17,333 nucleotides of DNA from JAJKIP01 sp040509055 (GTDB lineage: Bacteria; Bacteroidota; Bacteroidia; Chitinophagales; Chitinophagaceae), in contig JBEVLT010000209.1 in the NCBI GenBank assembly GCA_040509055.1, forward strand, positions 1-17,333, in the 5' to 3' direction. Position 1 is the stretch's first letter. Each line of letters starts with the position of its first letter. A program made the position numbers and the translations under genes. This document shows, piece after piece, positions 6,876 to 13,772 of the stretch. Under the pieces are notes generated by a model. The model searched no databases. It was not told the DNA's origin and saw nothing but the letters and a program-made list of their open reading frames with translations.

Positions 6876-7598
6876 CTACTTTGAACCGAATACCTTCTTG
6901 AGTATGTCCGAAGTACGGGCCAGCGGATTTTCCCGGATATTGGCTTCCTCTTTCGCCACCTGGTCAAACAGGGCATCCACGGCTCTGCCGACAACATAGG
7001 AAGTAAGATCGGGATTTACTTTTTTGAACGTAGTAGGAAAATTATTGTAGGTAGTCACGATATCTGTATAATATTTCGTGGCCTCTACCTTGTCGAGCGA
7101 TGTTTTAACGGAAGGGGTAAAAGCCGCTACCAGCTTATTCGTGGTTTTCTGTTTAAAATACTGGGTAGCTGCATCTTTCGGGCCCCTGATGATGTTGAGC
7201 GCATCGGTGATTGTCATCTCCTTGATGGCATCGACGAAAATGGGTTTGGCAAACGCCACTGCATCTTCTGCACCACGGTTGATGGCAAGGATGGCTTTGT
7301 CCACCTGGCTGCCCATGCCTACTTTGCGCAGGGCGGTTTCAATTTTTTGTGCATCGGGCGGTAAAAACAGCTTGTATACGTCGCTCCCGAAAAAGCCATC
7401 GGTTTTATTCAGGTTCAGTACCGCCGTTGTTACGCCTTTGGTAAGAGCTTCCTTGATTCCCTGCCCGGCCTCGCCTTCGGTAAGACCGGCAGCGGCAGCA
7501 GGTTTTTTGAGTATATCCTTCAGCTTGATCTGGGAAAAAGCGGCTGCAGGCAGGAATGCCAGGCAAAAAGCAGCCATCAAAAGACGTGTTTTTATCAT
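6876..7598 (-). CDS. DUF4197-family exported protein
   Basis: This 240-aa protein has a clear signal peptide (MIKTRLLMAAFCLAFLPAAAFS, about 22 residues) and a full-length DUF4197 domain. Visible family features are GIKEALTKGVTTAV (residues 47-60), GSDVYKLFLPPDA (70-82), ILAINRGAEDAV (103-114) and the C-terminal TSYVVGRAVDALFDQVAKEE segment. The mature protein should be soluble, alpha-helical and periplasmic. Its function is unknown. The ydbS- and ydbT-like genes follow at 45 bp on the same strand and may be co-transcribed. The upstream region contains a short CCCGT/ACGGG inverted repeat but no certain promoter. Confidence 0.9.
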   Translation of the reverse strand: MIKTRLLMAAFCLAFLPAAAFSQIKLKDILKKPAAAAGLTEGEAGQGIKEALTKGVTTAVLNLNKTDGFFGSDVYKLFLPPDAQKIETALRKVGMGSQVDKAILAINRGAEDAVAFAKPIFVDAIKEMTITDALNIIRGPKDAATQYFKQKTTNKLVAAFTPSVKTSLDKVEATKYYTDIVTTYNNFPTTFKKVNPDLTSYVVGRAVDALFDQVAKEEANIRENPLARTSDILKKVFGSK

Positions 7599-7810
7599 CG
7601 GTCGGAAAGTTTTAAAAACGGGTACAAATTACCCGTCAGACGGGAATAATCCAATAAAGGCTGCAAGTTTGACGATACTTTAGGAGTTTGACCTGCGGAA
7701 GGTGAGCCTGACTGCCGCTTCCTCTTCATCTTAACATTTAATGATCAATACCCGATAGCTATCGGGTCAACACTCAATGTCCCTACCGAAAATCTCTTTC
7801 AAGCCTGGAA
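7599..7810. other. 212-bp intergenic region between the SDR and DUF4197 genes
   Basis: This spacer lies downstream of the SDR stop and upstream of the DUF4197 start, both on the minus strand. It contains the perfect palindrome described separately and a short CCCGTCAGACGGG inverted repeat close to the DUF4197 start. I see no conserved coding frame and no RNA gene. Confidence 0.5.
7750..7767. repeat. Perfect 18-bp palindrome ACCCGATAGCTATCGGGT
   Basis: The sequence equals its own reverse complement and can form a 7-bp stem with an AGCT loop. On the minus strand it begins 43 nt downstream of the SDR stop codon and could end that transcript, although no T-tract follows. I recall CCCGATAGCTATCGGG as a frequent intergenic palindrome in Bacteroidota genomes; this was not checked. 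Confidence 0.75.
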
Positions 7811-8632
7811 CTAATCTACAAAAAGATCCTTGTAGAGCTGCGCCCCCGGCACCACAGAATAATGCGCCAGATCGGTAATGCCTTCATTGGCAAAAACTTC
7901 TTCGTCGATAAAACAATTGCCGGTGCATTGTGCCGCTGACTTGCTGAAAATAAGGTAGGCGGCATCGGCCAGTATGTCCGGGGTGCGGCTCATGCGGGCC
8001 AGCGCCTCGCCGCCAAGCAGGTTGCGGACGGCAGCGGTATCGATCGTCGTTTTGGGCCAGAGTGCATTGGACGCGATATTGTATTGTTTCAGTTCCGCAG
8101 CCCAGCCCATCGCCATCATGCTCATGTTGTACTTGGTGAGCGTATAGGCCACGTGCCCGGCAAACCACTTTGGCTGCAGGCTGACCGGCGGCGACAGGGT
8201 AAGAATATGCGCGTTAGAGGACTGCTTCAGATAAGGAATACAGGCCCGGGTGACCATGAACGTGCCGCGAACATTGATATCGTGCATCAGGTCGAACCGC
8301 CTGGGTTCTGTTTTCTCCGTAGGCGTCAGGGAAATAGCCGATGCATTGTTGACCACGATGTCGATACCGCCGAATTTTTCTGCCGCCTGGCTGACAACCT
8401 GTTCGATCTGCTCGTCGAACCGTATATCACAGGGCACGGCCAATGCCTGGCCGCCGGCCTGCACCACTTCTTCCGCAGCAGAATATATCGTTCCACCCAG
8501 TTTTGCATTTTCTTCCACCGACTTGGCAGCGATCACGATATTGGCGCCTTCCCTGGCCAGGCGAAGCGCTATGGCTTTGCCGATACCCCGGCTGGCGCCT
8601 GTAATCAGCACTGTTCTGTTTTTAAACGACAT
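7811..8632 (-). CDS. HSDL2-like short-chain dehydrogenase/reductase
   Basis: This is a 273-aa classical SDR with the cofactor motif TGASRGIG (11-18), NNASAI (95-100), Asn120, Ser147 in the LSPP segment, and the catalytic Tyr163/Lys167 pair (YTLTK). The extended text IVIAAKSVEEN, GTIYSAAEEV, ACIPYLKQS, NALWPKTTIDTAA and DIIADAAY-like positions closely follow hydroxysteroid dehydrogenase-like protein 2 (HSDL2). The bacterial protein ends before the SCP2 lipid-carrier domain present in the animal one. NAD(P)H-dependent oxidation/reduction of a lipid or acyl substrate is likely; the substrate is unknown. The ATG at 8632 is chosen because it has AAAGGA 3 nt upstream and a TATCTTCA box 16 nt upstream, and because the SDR fold starts there. 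Confidence 0.9.
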   Translation of the reverse strand: MSFKNRTVLITGASRGIGKAIALRLAREGANIVIAAKSVEENAKLGGTIYSAAEEVVQAGGQALAVPCDIRFDEQIEQVVSQAAEKFGGIDIVVNNASAISLTPTEKTEPRRFDLMHDINVRGTFMVTRACIPYLKQSSNAHILTLSPPVSLQPKWFAGHVAYTLTKYNMSMMAMGWAAELKQYNIASNALWPKTTIDTAAVRNLLGGEALARMSRTPDILADAAYLIFSKSAAQCTGNCFIDEEVFANEGITDLAHYSVVPGAQLYKDLFVD

Positions 8633-8648
8633 GTCCTTTATTTTAAAC

Positions 8649-8656
8649 TGAAGATA
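8649..8656 (-). promoter_or_regulatory. Putative -7 promoter box of the SDR gene (TATCTTCA)
   Basis: On the minus strand TATCTTCA resembles TAnnTTTG with two mismatches. It lies in the 50-bp gap after the HTH gene, so the SDR gene may be transcribed independently. The leader carries AAAGGA, one of the few Shine-Dalgarno-like sequences in this window. Confidence 0.35.
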
Positions 8657-8682
8657 AGCGGTTAATCCGAACCGGAGGATAA

Positions 8683-9069
8683 TCACAGGCTACCGCCCTT
8701 TGTCTTCCGTTTCTTTTTACCCGGTACAGACGAAGAAAGGACCTCGATCTGTTCCTTCAGCACTTTGATGAGCTTGTTACGGGCATCATAAACGGCTTCG
8801 TGATCCTGCATTTCAAGGTCATTCTCTTCACCGGCAGGCTTTTGCTTTTTCCGGTTTACAATCATTCTACCTTCACCGGTGATCAGCCACACAAGGTTCA
8901 GATCGGGATATTCCCGGCTCACCTTTTCCAGGATATCAGAGCCTACCGAACCCTTTCCTTTGAGCTGCTTGCCCAGATAGCCATTGGCGATGTTGCAGCT
9001 ACGCTCAAACTCGTATGCCGTTACGCCTTTACTGCTCAGGTACTTGCTTAACCGGTCGATCAATCTCAT
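8683..9069 (-). CDS. Small helix-turn-helix DNA-binding regulator
   Basis: This is a 128-aa protein. Residues 1-66 resemble the N-terminal HTH domain of Bacteroidota phage-repressor-like regulators: MRLIDRLSKYLSSKGVTAYE, then a recognition-helix region NIANGYLGKQLKG (26-38), followed by the family-typical end YPDLNLVWLITGEGRM (54-69). The C-terminal part is charged and probably coiled coil (about 85-112), ending in a Lys/Arg-rich tail (KKKRKTKGG). There is no peptidase or ligand domain, so dimerisation through the coiled coil is likely. The divergent 214-bp region upstream has AT-rich repeats that could be its operator. Target genes are unknown; the flanking SDR gene and the divergent 95-aa gene are candidates. 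Confidence 0.8.
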   Translation of the reverse strand: MRLIDRLSKYLSSKGVTAYEFERSCNIANGYLGKQLKGKGSVGSDILEKVSREYPDLNLVWLITGEGRMIVNRKKQKPAGEENDLEMQDHEAVYDARNKLIKVLKEQIEVLSSSVPGKKKRKTKGGSL

Positions 9070-9283
9070 AAAAAATGATAGAAATTATTCTAAAATAGGA
9101 AAAATAATAGAAAATAGATTAACTTTGAGTAGTTATTTTGATCTTACGATTCATAAAGAGAAAGCGGCGGCTTTCTTTATCAATTTATTTTCCCCCGCTA
9201 TTATCGGGAGCTGATCAACAACCGGGGCAAATTTGCAGCGACATTCTATTGTAAGATTCTCCCTCCACTCCTAATGATAGCAT
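9070..9283. promoter_or_regulatory. 214-bp divergent regulatory region with AT-rich repeats, -7 box and hairpin
   Basis: Next to the HTH gene (about 9076-9120) the sequence is very AT-rich, with repeats of the AAATAG type (AAAATAGGAAAA, AATAGAAAATAG) and TATTCTAAAATAG, which resembles a degenerate palindrome. A perfect plus-strand -7 box, TAACTTTG, lies at 9120-9127, and a second weaker one, CAAATTTG, at about 9229. A bulged hairpin (9153-9180) sits between them. These features suggest autoregulation of the HTH gene and transcription toward the 95-aa gene. Confidence 0.45.
9153..9180 (+). other. Bulged hairpin ATAAAG..AAAGC/GCTTTCTTTAT
   Basis: The left arm (9153-9165) pairs with the right arm (9170-9180) over 11 base pairs with a 2-nt bulge and a GGCG loop. 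CAATTTATTTT follows on the plus strand, a poor T-tract. It could be an attenuator or the end of a short RNA that starts downstream of the TAACTTTG box; otherwise it may be an untranslated leader structure. Confidence 0.4.
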
Positions 9284-9571
9284 ATGTCATTACAAGATTA
9301 CTCAGCCGGCGAGCTGATGCCCCGCAGACTTAGCCCCGCTGAAATACAAGACCCCTTATCGGTGATCCATGATTTTTTCCAGTATGCACACCTGCCCGAA
9401 ATAAGAGAGCAGCTATGGGAGATGCTAAAAACCACCGTCACCGGCGGATATTGCCACGAACTCAGCCACAGAGAACGTACCGATCTTATTCATTTCTATG
9501 AAAAGCTTGAAAAGCTGGTAGAGGCTGCTCACCTCCTGCACAATATGTCCGCCCTGCCCGTGCCTTCCTGA
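9284..9571 (+). CDS. Conserved-looking 95-aa orphan protein, function unknown
   Basis: This 95-aa acidic, mostly alpha-helical protein has no signal peptide or membrane helix. Segments are RRLSPAEIQDPLSVIHDFFQYAHLPE (14-39), IREQLWEMLKTTVTGGY (40-56) and LSHRERTDLIHFYEKLEKLVEAAH (60-83). The clear amphipathic pattern and the lack of low complexity argue for a real cytoplasmic protein. I think similar short proteins occur in other Chitinophagaceae, but I recognise no named domain. It is divergent from the HTH regulator, the usual position of a regulated partner gene. The ATG at 9284 is the only sensible start; no Shine-Dalgarno sequence is present. Confidence 0.7.
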   Translation: MSLQDYSAGELMPRRLSPAEIQDPLSVIHDFFQYAHLPEIREQLWEMLKTTVTGGYCHELSHRERTDLIHFYEKLEKLVEAAHLLHNMSALPVPS

Positions 9572-9573
9572 TC

Positions 9574-9594
9574 CAATGTTCCTTTAAAACATTG
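9574..9594 (+). other. Small inverted repeat CAATGTT/AACATTG after the 95-aa gene
   Basis: Perfect 7-bp arms (9574-9580 and 9588-9594) surround a 7-nt loop just after the stop codon. No T-tract follows, so it is at best a weak terminator. The final TTG could serve as part of a -33 element for the next gene. Confidence 0.35.
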
Positions 9595-9614
9595 CGGGTT
9601 ACCGTTTGATTCAC

Positions 9615-9622
9615 TACTTTTA
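9615..9622 (+). promoter_or_regulatory. Putative -7 box of the acetyltransferase gene (TACTTTTA)
   Basis: TACTTTTA differs from TAnnTTTG only at the last base. A TTG at 9592-9594 lies 20 nt upstream, a spacing close to that expected between the -33 and -7 elements of Bacteroidota. It lies 19 nt upstream of the TTG start. Confidence 0.35.
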
Positions 9623-9641
9623 AAAAGCCAAAACTCCTGCA

Positions 9642-10784
9642 TTGAATCAACGCTATTACTCCCTCGATGTTTTTCGCGGCGCTACGGTATGCCTGATGAT
9701 CCTGGTCAATAATCCCGGTTCCTGGAGCCATATTTACCCGCCGCTCGAACATGCTCCCTGGCATGGCCTGACGCCTACAGACCTCGTATTCCCTTTCTTT
9801 CTTTTTGCCGTAGGCAATGCCCTGTCCTTTGTGATGCCCCGGCTGGAGGCCGGTGGAGACGCTTTGTTCTGGAAAAAAGTGCTGAAACGCACAGCCCTGA
9901 TCTTCCTGATCGGCTTATTCCTGAACTGGTGGCCTTTTGTACGGTGGCAGGACGGCCATTTATCGTTCATTCACTGGGTCAATCCTGCCAATCCTGAAAA
10001 AGGGGTACGCCTATTCGGCGTCCTGCAGCGGATCGCCGTCTGTTATTTCTTCGCGTCCATACTTGTTTATTATCTCAAACTTCGCAAATCGTTCTATGCA
10101 GGACTGGTACTGCTGCTCTTGTACTGGTTGTTGTGCTATGCAGGAAATCCGGCGGACCCGTACAGCCTGGAAGGTTGGTTTGGTACGGCCATCGATAAAG
10201 CCATACTGGGGGTACCCCATCTGTACAAAGGCGAAGGAGTACCCTTTGACCCGGAAGGACTGATGAGTACGATACCAGCCATTGTACAGGTCCTGTTCGG
10301 CTATATGGTGGGCGATTATATTCAGAAGAAGGGAAAGAATTTTGAAATGCTGAGCGGCCTGTTTGTTGCTGCCGTGGCTATGCTGGTGATGGGCTTTTGC
10401 TGGGATATGGCGTTCCCGATCAATAAAAAAATATGGACCAGTTCCTATACCCTCTATACATCGGGATTAGCTACTTTGACCATAGCAACGATGATCTACC
10501 TGATCGAATTCAGGAACGTTCGCGGCGGCCTGGCTAAATTCTTCGTTGTATTCGGCAAGAACGCGCTGTTTGTGTTTGCGCTCAGCGCCTTCCTGCCCAA
10601 GGGACTGGGATTGATCCGATTTGGCGATGGTGTCAACCCCTGGAATTTGTTGTATACCCGGGCTCTTTCCCGGCTTCCCGGCGACCCGCGGCTGGGCTCA
10701 TTGGTATATGCCCTTTGCGTGATCATTTTTATGTGGGCCATCTGTTACTGGATGGATAAGAAAAAAATATATGTAAGGGTATAG
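9642..10784 (+). CDS. DUF5009/HGSNAT-like membrane acyltransferase, TTG start
   Basis: This 380-aa polytopic membrane protein, with about ten hydrophobic segments, is related to heparan-alpha-glucosaminide N-acetyltransferase (HGSNAT) and bacterial NagX/YeiB-like proteins. It opens with the family motif YYSLDVFRGATVCLMILVNN (5-24). The signature HAPWHGLTPTDLVFPFFLFAVG (37-58) follows, in which His37 appears to match the catalytic His of human HGSNAT. VLQRIAVCYF is at about 127-136. It probably transfers acetyl groups across the inner membrane onto an amino sugar or glycan; the substrate is unknown. An in-frame stop (9621-9623) leaves TTG at 9642 as the only plausible start that keeps the conserved N-terminus; the first ATG lies inside the first membrane helix. 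Confidence 0.85.
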   Translation: MNQRYYSLDVFRGATVCLMILVNNPGSWSHIYPPLEHAPWHGLTPTDLVFPFFLFAVGNALSFVMPRLEAGGDALFWKKVLKRTALIFLIGLFLNWWPFVRWQDGHLSFIHWVNPANPEKGVRLFGVLQRIAVCYFFASILVYYLKLRKSFYAGLVLLLLYWLLCYAGNPADPYSLEGWFGTAIDKAILGVPHLYKGEGVPFDPEGLMSTIPAIVQVLFGYMVGDYIQKKGKNFEMLSGLFVAAVAMLVMGFCWDMAFPINKKIWTSSYTLYTSGLATLTIATMIYLIEFRNVRGGLAKFFVVFGKNALFVFALSAFLPKGLGLIRFGDGVNPWNLLYTRALSRLPGDPRLGSLVYALCVIIFMWAICYWMDKKKIYVRV

Positions 10785-10860
10785 CCTTAGTTTGATTGTT
10801 TTTATGGCTTTTGCTTCCATTTGCACCGGTTATTATTTAATTTAAGTGTAAATATTTTGT

Positions 10861-13716
10861 ATGCAACTGCCCAAAAAACTGCTTTTTTTATTGACTGCCA
10901 TACTTTTTGTTACTTTTTTATCTGCCCAGCAAATCACTGTTACGGGCAAACTTACCGATGCCCAAACAAGTGAGCCTGTAGCCGGAGCTTCGATCGTGAT
11001 ACGCGGAAACGATCCCGGCACCTCCTCCCGCGAGGACGGTTCTTTCACCATCCTGGTATCGCCTAACCAGGTTTTAAACATCAGCATGATCGGGTATAAA
11101 CCGGTAACGATCTCTATAAACGGTCAAACGCTGATCAACGTAAGCCTCGTCAGGGTGGCGGAAGAACTGGGGCAGATCGTACTGGTAGGGTCGCGGCGCG
11201 GCGGGCGGGTGCGCACCGAATCGCCGGTTCCGGTAGACGTGATTGCTATCAACCAGGCAGGGTTGCCGACCGCAAAAATGGACCTGACTTCTATCCTGAA
11301 CGCGGCGGCCCCCTCCTTCAACTACAATAAACAAAGCGGAGCTGACGGTTCCGACCATATCGATCTCGGCACATTGCGCGGACTGGGGCCTGATCAGACG
11401 CTGGTGCTGATCAATGGAAAAAGAAGGCACCAGACCGCCTTCGTAGGTTTATTCGGCACCAGGGGCAGGGGCAATTCCGGCGCCGACCTGAACGCCTTCC
11501 CGCAAAGCATTGTAGACCGGATAGAGATCCTGCGCGATGGCGCTTCGGCACAGTACGGATCGGATGCCATGGCCGGCGTGATCAATATCATCCTGAAAAG
11601 AGACATCAACCGGTGGACGATCAATGCCGGGTGGTCAGGCTATTACGATACAAAGTATAACGCTTATAAAACAAGAAAGTCGAACCAGTACTATTATAGC
11701 AAACCGATCGACGGCGGAGCCCTGTCGCTATCGCTGAACAATGGTTTTGCCCTGGGCAGCAAAGGAGGTTTTATCAACCTGTCTTTCGATTTCCTGAAAC
11801 AAGCCAAGACCTTCAGGCAGGTGGCCGATACCAACGTGATGACCAACCCCAAAGCCCTTCCGCTCAATTACGGCCGGCGGGCTTTTGGTGACGGGTCCGT
11901 AACGACTGCCGGCGCCATGTATAATCTGGAATTGCCCATGGGTACAAAAGGAACCACAAGCTTTTACTCCTTTGGCGGTTATAACTACAAAGCTTCCGAT
12001 GCGTATGCGTATACCAGGAACTGGAGCGCCCGACCGGACCGTTTCCCGGTAGACAACAGCGGCGACCTGATCTATGTTCCTTCCATCATGCGCACAGCCG
12101 ATGACGGCGAGATCTATTACAATCCTCATATTCAAACGCATATCACAGACTTCTCGCTGGCCGCCGGCATCAAAGGAGAGGCCGGGAAAGAATGGAACTG
12201 GGACCTGAGCAATACCGTGGGACGAAACGATTTTCATTATTACGGCGATAAGACCTTTAATGCTTCCATCGTCAATGCAGCCACGCCTACTCACTTCGAT
12301 GACGGTGGATTCAATTTTCTTCAAAACACGCTGAACCTCGACTTCAGCAAACACATTCCGGCTGCACAGGGCCTGAACCTGGGTTTGGGCGCCGAATTTC
12401 GCTATGAACGCTACTCTATCTACAAAGGTGAAGAAGCTTCTTATACCGGTTATACCAACCCATTTGACCAGGCGCCGGGCGCCCAGGGCTTTCCGGGTTT
12501 TGGTCCCAATGATGTAGTGAAAGAAAATCGCTCTACGATCGGTGTGTACGGCGAAGCAGAACTGAATATTACCCGGGCCTGGCTGGCGGATGTAGCGGCG
12601 CGGTTTGAAAACTACTCCGATTTCGGTTCTATTCTTACCGGCAAGTTCGCCACCCGCCTCAGGCTGGCCAGCAACTTTAATATCAGGGGCTCGGTAAGTA
12701 CCGGTTTCAGGGCGCCTTCGCTGCAACAAATCAATTTCAGCAATACACTCACTTCGTTCAGCGGTGGGCAGCTGGTACAGTCCCGCATTGCCCGGAACAA
12801 CGATGCCGTTACCAAAGCAGCGGGTATTCCGGCTCTCAAGGAGGAGACCTCTTTCAATACCAGCCTGGGATTTTCCTGGAAACCTGTCAGCAGTCTGACG
12901 CTGACCCTGGACGGATACATGGTGAAAGTAAAGAACAGGATCGTACTGTCCGGCCTGTTCAGCGCCAATGACAATACCTTGCCGGCTGAATTTACGGCCC
13001 AGCTTCAGAGCCTCGGCGTATCGACGGCCCAGTTTTTTGACAATGCGGTCAACACCACCAACTATGGACTGGATATCGTGGCAGATTACACCAAACGCTG
13101 GAATGAACAGGGCATCCGGATCTTACTGACCGGCAACCTGCAGCACATGACGGTAGACGATGTGCATGTGCCGGCCAAACTGGACGACAGCTATGCGCAT
13201 CGCAAAACCTTTTTCAGCGATCGGGAGGAAGCCATGCTGCTGGCTTCTGCGCCCCGGGCCAAGGCTTCGCTGAACCTTGACTATACGCTTCGTAAAGCAG
13301 GGGCGGGCATCCGTTTTACTTATTATGGTAAAATACGTACCATGGGGTTTGGCTGGACGGGCCTGGCCAGCGCGGCAGGCACCGGTGGTCCCGGCGACCC
13401 GGATATTTCAGGAAGCTTTACCGGCATCGATCCGTATGTGGACATAGACGGCTATAGCGACCAGGTGCATGTGGTGCCGGAGGCATTTAACTACGGCGGT
13501 AAAGTAACTACCGATATCTACCTGTCATACCGGTTTTCGTCCAAGCTAAGCCTGTTTATCGGGGCGGACAACCTGTTCAACGTACATCCTGATTTTGCTG
13601 CAGTGCCCAATGCCAGGTATGAGTCGTTTGACAACGAAACCGGCGGAGCCTGGGAGTCGGTACAGATGGGATTCAACGGGCTGCGGTTATTCAGCAAATT
13701 ATCTCTCAGCTTCTGA
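10861..13716 (+). CDS. TonB-dependent outer-membrane receptor
   Basis: This 951-aa outer-membrane active transporter has a signal peptide (1-23), a CarboxypepD_reg-like beta-sandwich (about 25-100: ITVTGKLTDAQTSEPVAGAS...REDGSFTI), a possible TonB box region (EELGQIVLVGSR, 101-112) and a plug domain (about 118-248). The plug includes LRGLGPDQTLVLINGKRRH (172-190) and the conserved IEILRDGASAQYGSDAMAGVIN (221-242). The rest is beta-barrel and ends in a typical C-terminal strand (LFSKLSLSF). There is no adjacent SusD-like gene and the plug resembles the non-SusC receptor class, so a small molecule or metal complex is as likely as a glycan. A SAM hydrolase-family gene follows after 56 bp and may share the transcript. 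Confidence 0.92.
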   Translation: MQLPKKLLFLLTAILFVTFLSAQQITVTGKLTDAQTSEPVAGASIVIRGNDPGTSSREDGSFTILVSPNQVLNISMIGYKPVTISINGQTLINVSLVRVAEELGQIVLVGSRRGGRVRTESPVPVDVIAINQAGLPTAKMDLTSILNAAAPSFNYNKQSGADGSDHIDLGTLRGLGPDQTLVLINGKRRHQTAFVGLFGTRGRGNSGADLNAFPQSIVDRIEILRDGASAQYGSDAMAGVINIILKRDINRWTINAGWSGYYDTKYNAYKTRKSNQYYYSKPIDGGALSLSLNNGFALGSKGGFINLSFDFLKQAKTFRQVADTNVMTNPKALPLNYGRRAFGDGSVTTAGAMYNLELPMGTKGTTSFYSFGGYNYKASDAYAYTRNWSARPDRFPVDNSGDLIYVPSIMRTADDGEIYYNPHIQTHITDFSLAAGIKGEAGKEWNWDLSNTVGRNDFHYYGDKTFNASIVNAATPTHFDDGGFNFLQNTLNLDFSKHIPAAQGLNLGLGAEFRYERYSIYKGEEASYTGYTNPFDQAPGAQGFPGFGPNDVVKENRSTIGVYGEAELNITRAWLADVAARFENYSDFGSILTGKFATRLRLASNFNIRGSVSTGFRAPSLQQINFSNTLTSFSGGQLVQSRIARNNDAVTKAAGIPALKEETSFNTSLGFSWKPVSSLTLTLDGYMVKVKNRIVLSGLFSANDNTLPAEFTAQLQSLGVSTAQFFDNAVNTTNYGLDIVADYTKRWNEQGIRILLTGNLQHMTVDDVHVPAKLDDSYAHRKTFFSDREEAMLLASAPRAKASLNLDYTLRKAGAGIRFTYYGKIRTMGFGWTGLASAAGTGGPGDPDISGSFTGIDPYVDIDGYSDQVHVVPEAFNYGGKVTTDIYLSYRFSSKLSLFIGADNLFNVHPDFAAVPNARYESFDNETGGAWESVQMGFNGLRLFSKLSLSF

Positions 13717-13772
13717 TAGCGCTGCCGGAATAAATAAGGAACTTGCTGCGGGTAATTTAAAAATTGTAATCT

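Noticed and set aside
8683..9571. Toxin-antitoxin pair formed by the HTH protein and the 95-aa protein
   Set aside because: The genes are divergent rather than in one operon, and the 95-aa protein shows no toxin-family motif.
11728..12729. 333-codon minus-strand open frame within the TonB receptor
   Set aside because: It is antisense to the beta-barrel coding sequence, with a composition typical of antisense frames and no recognisable motif.
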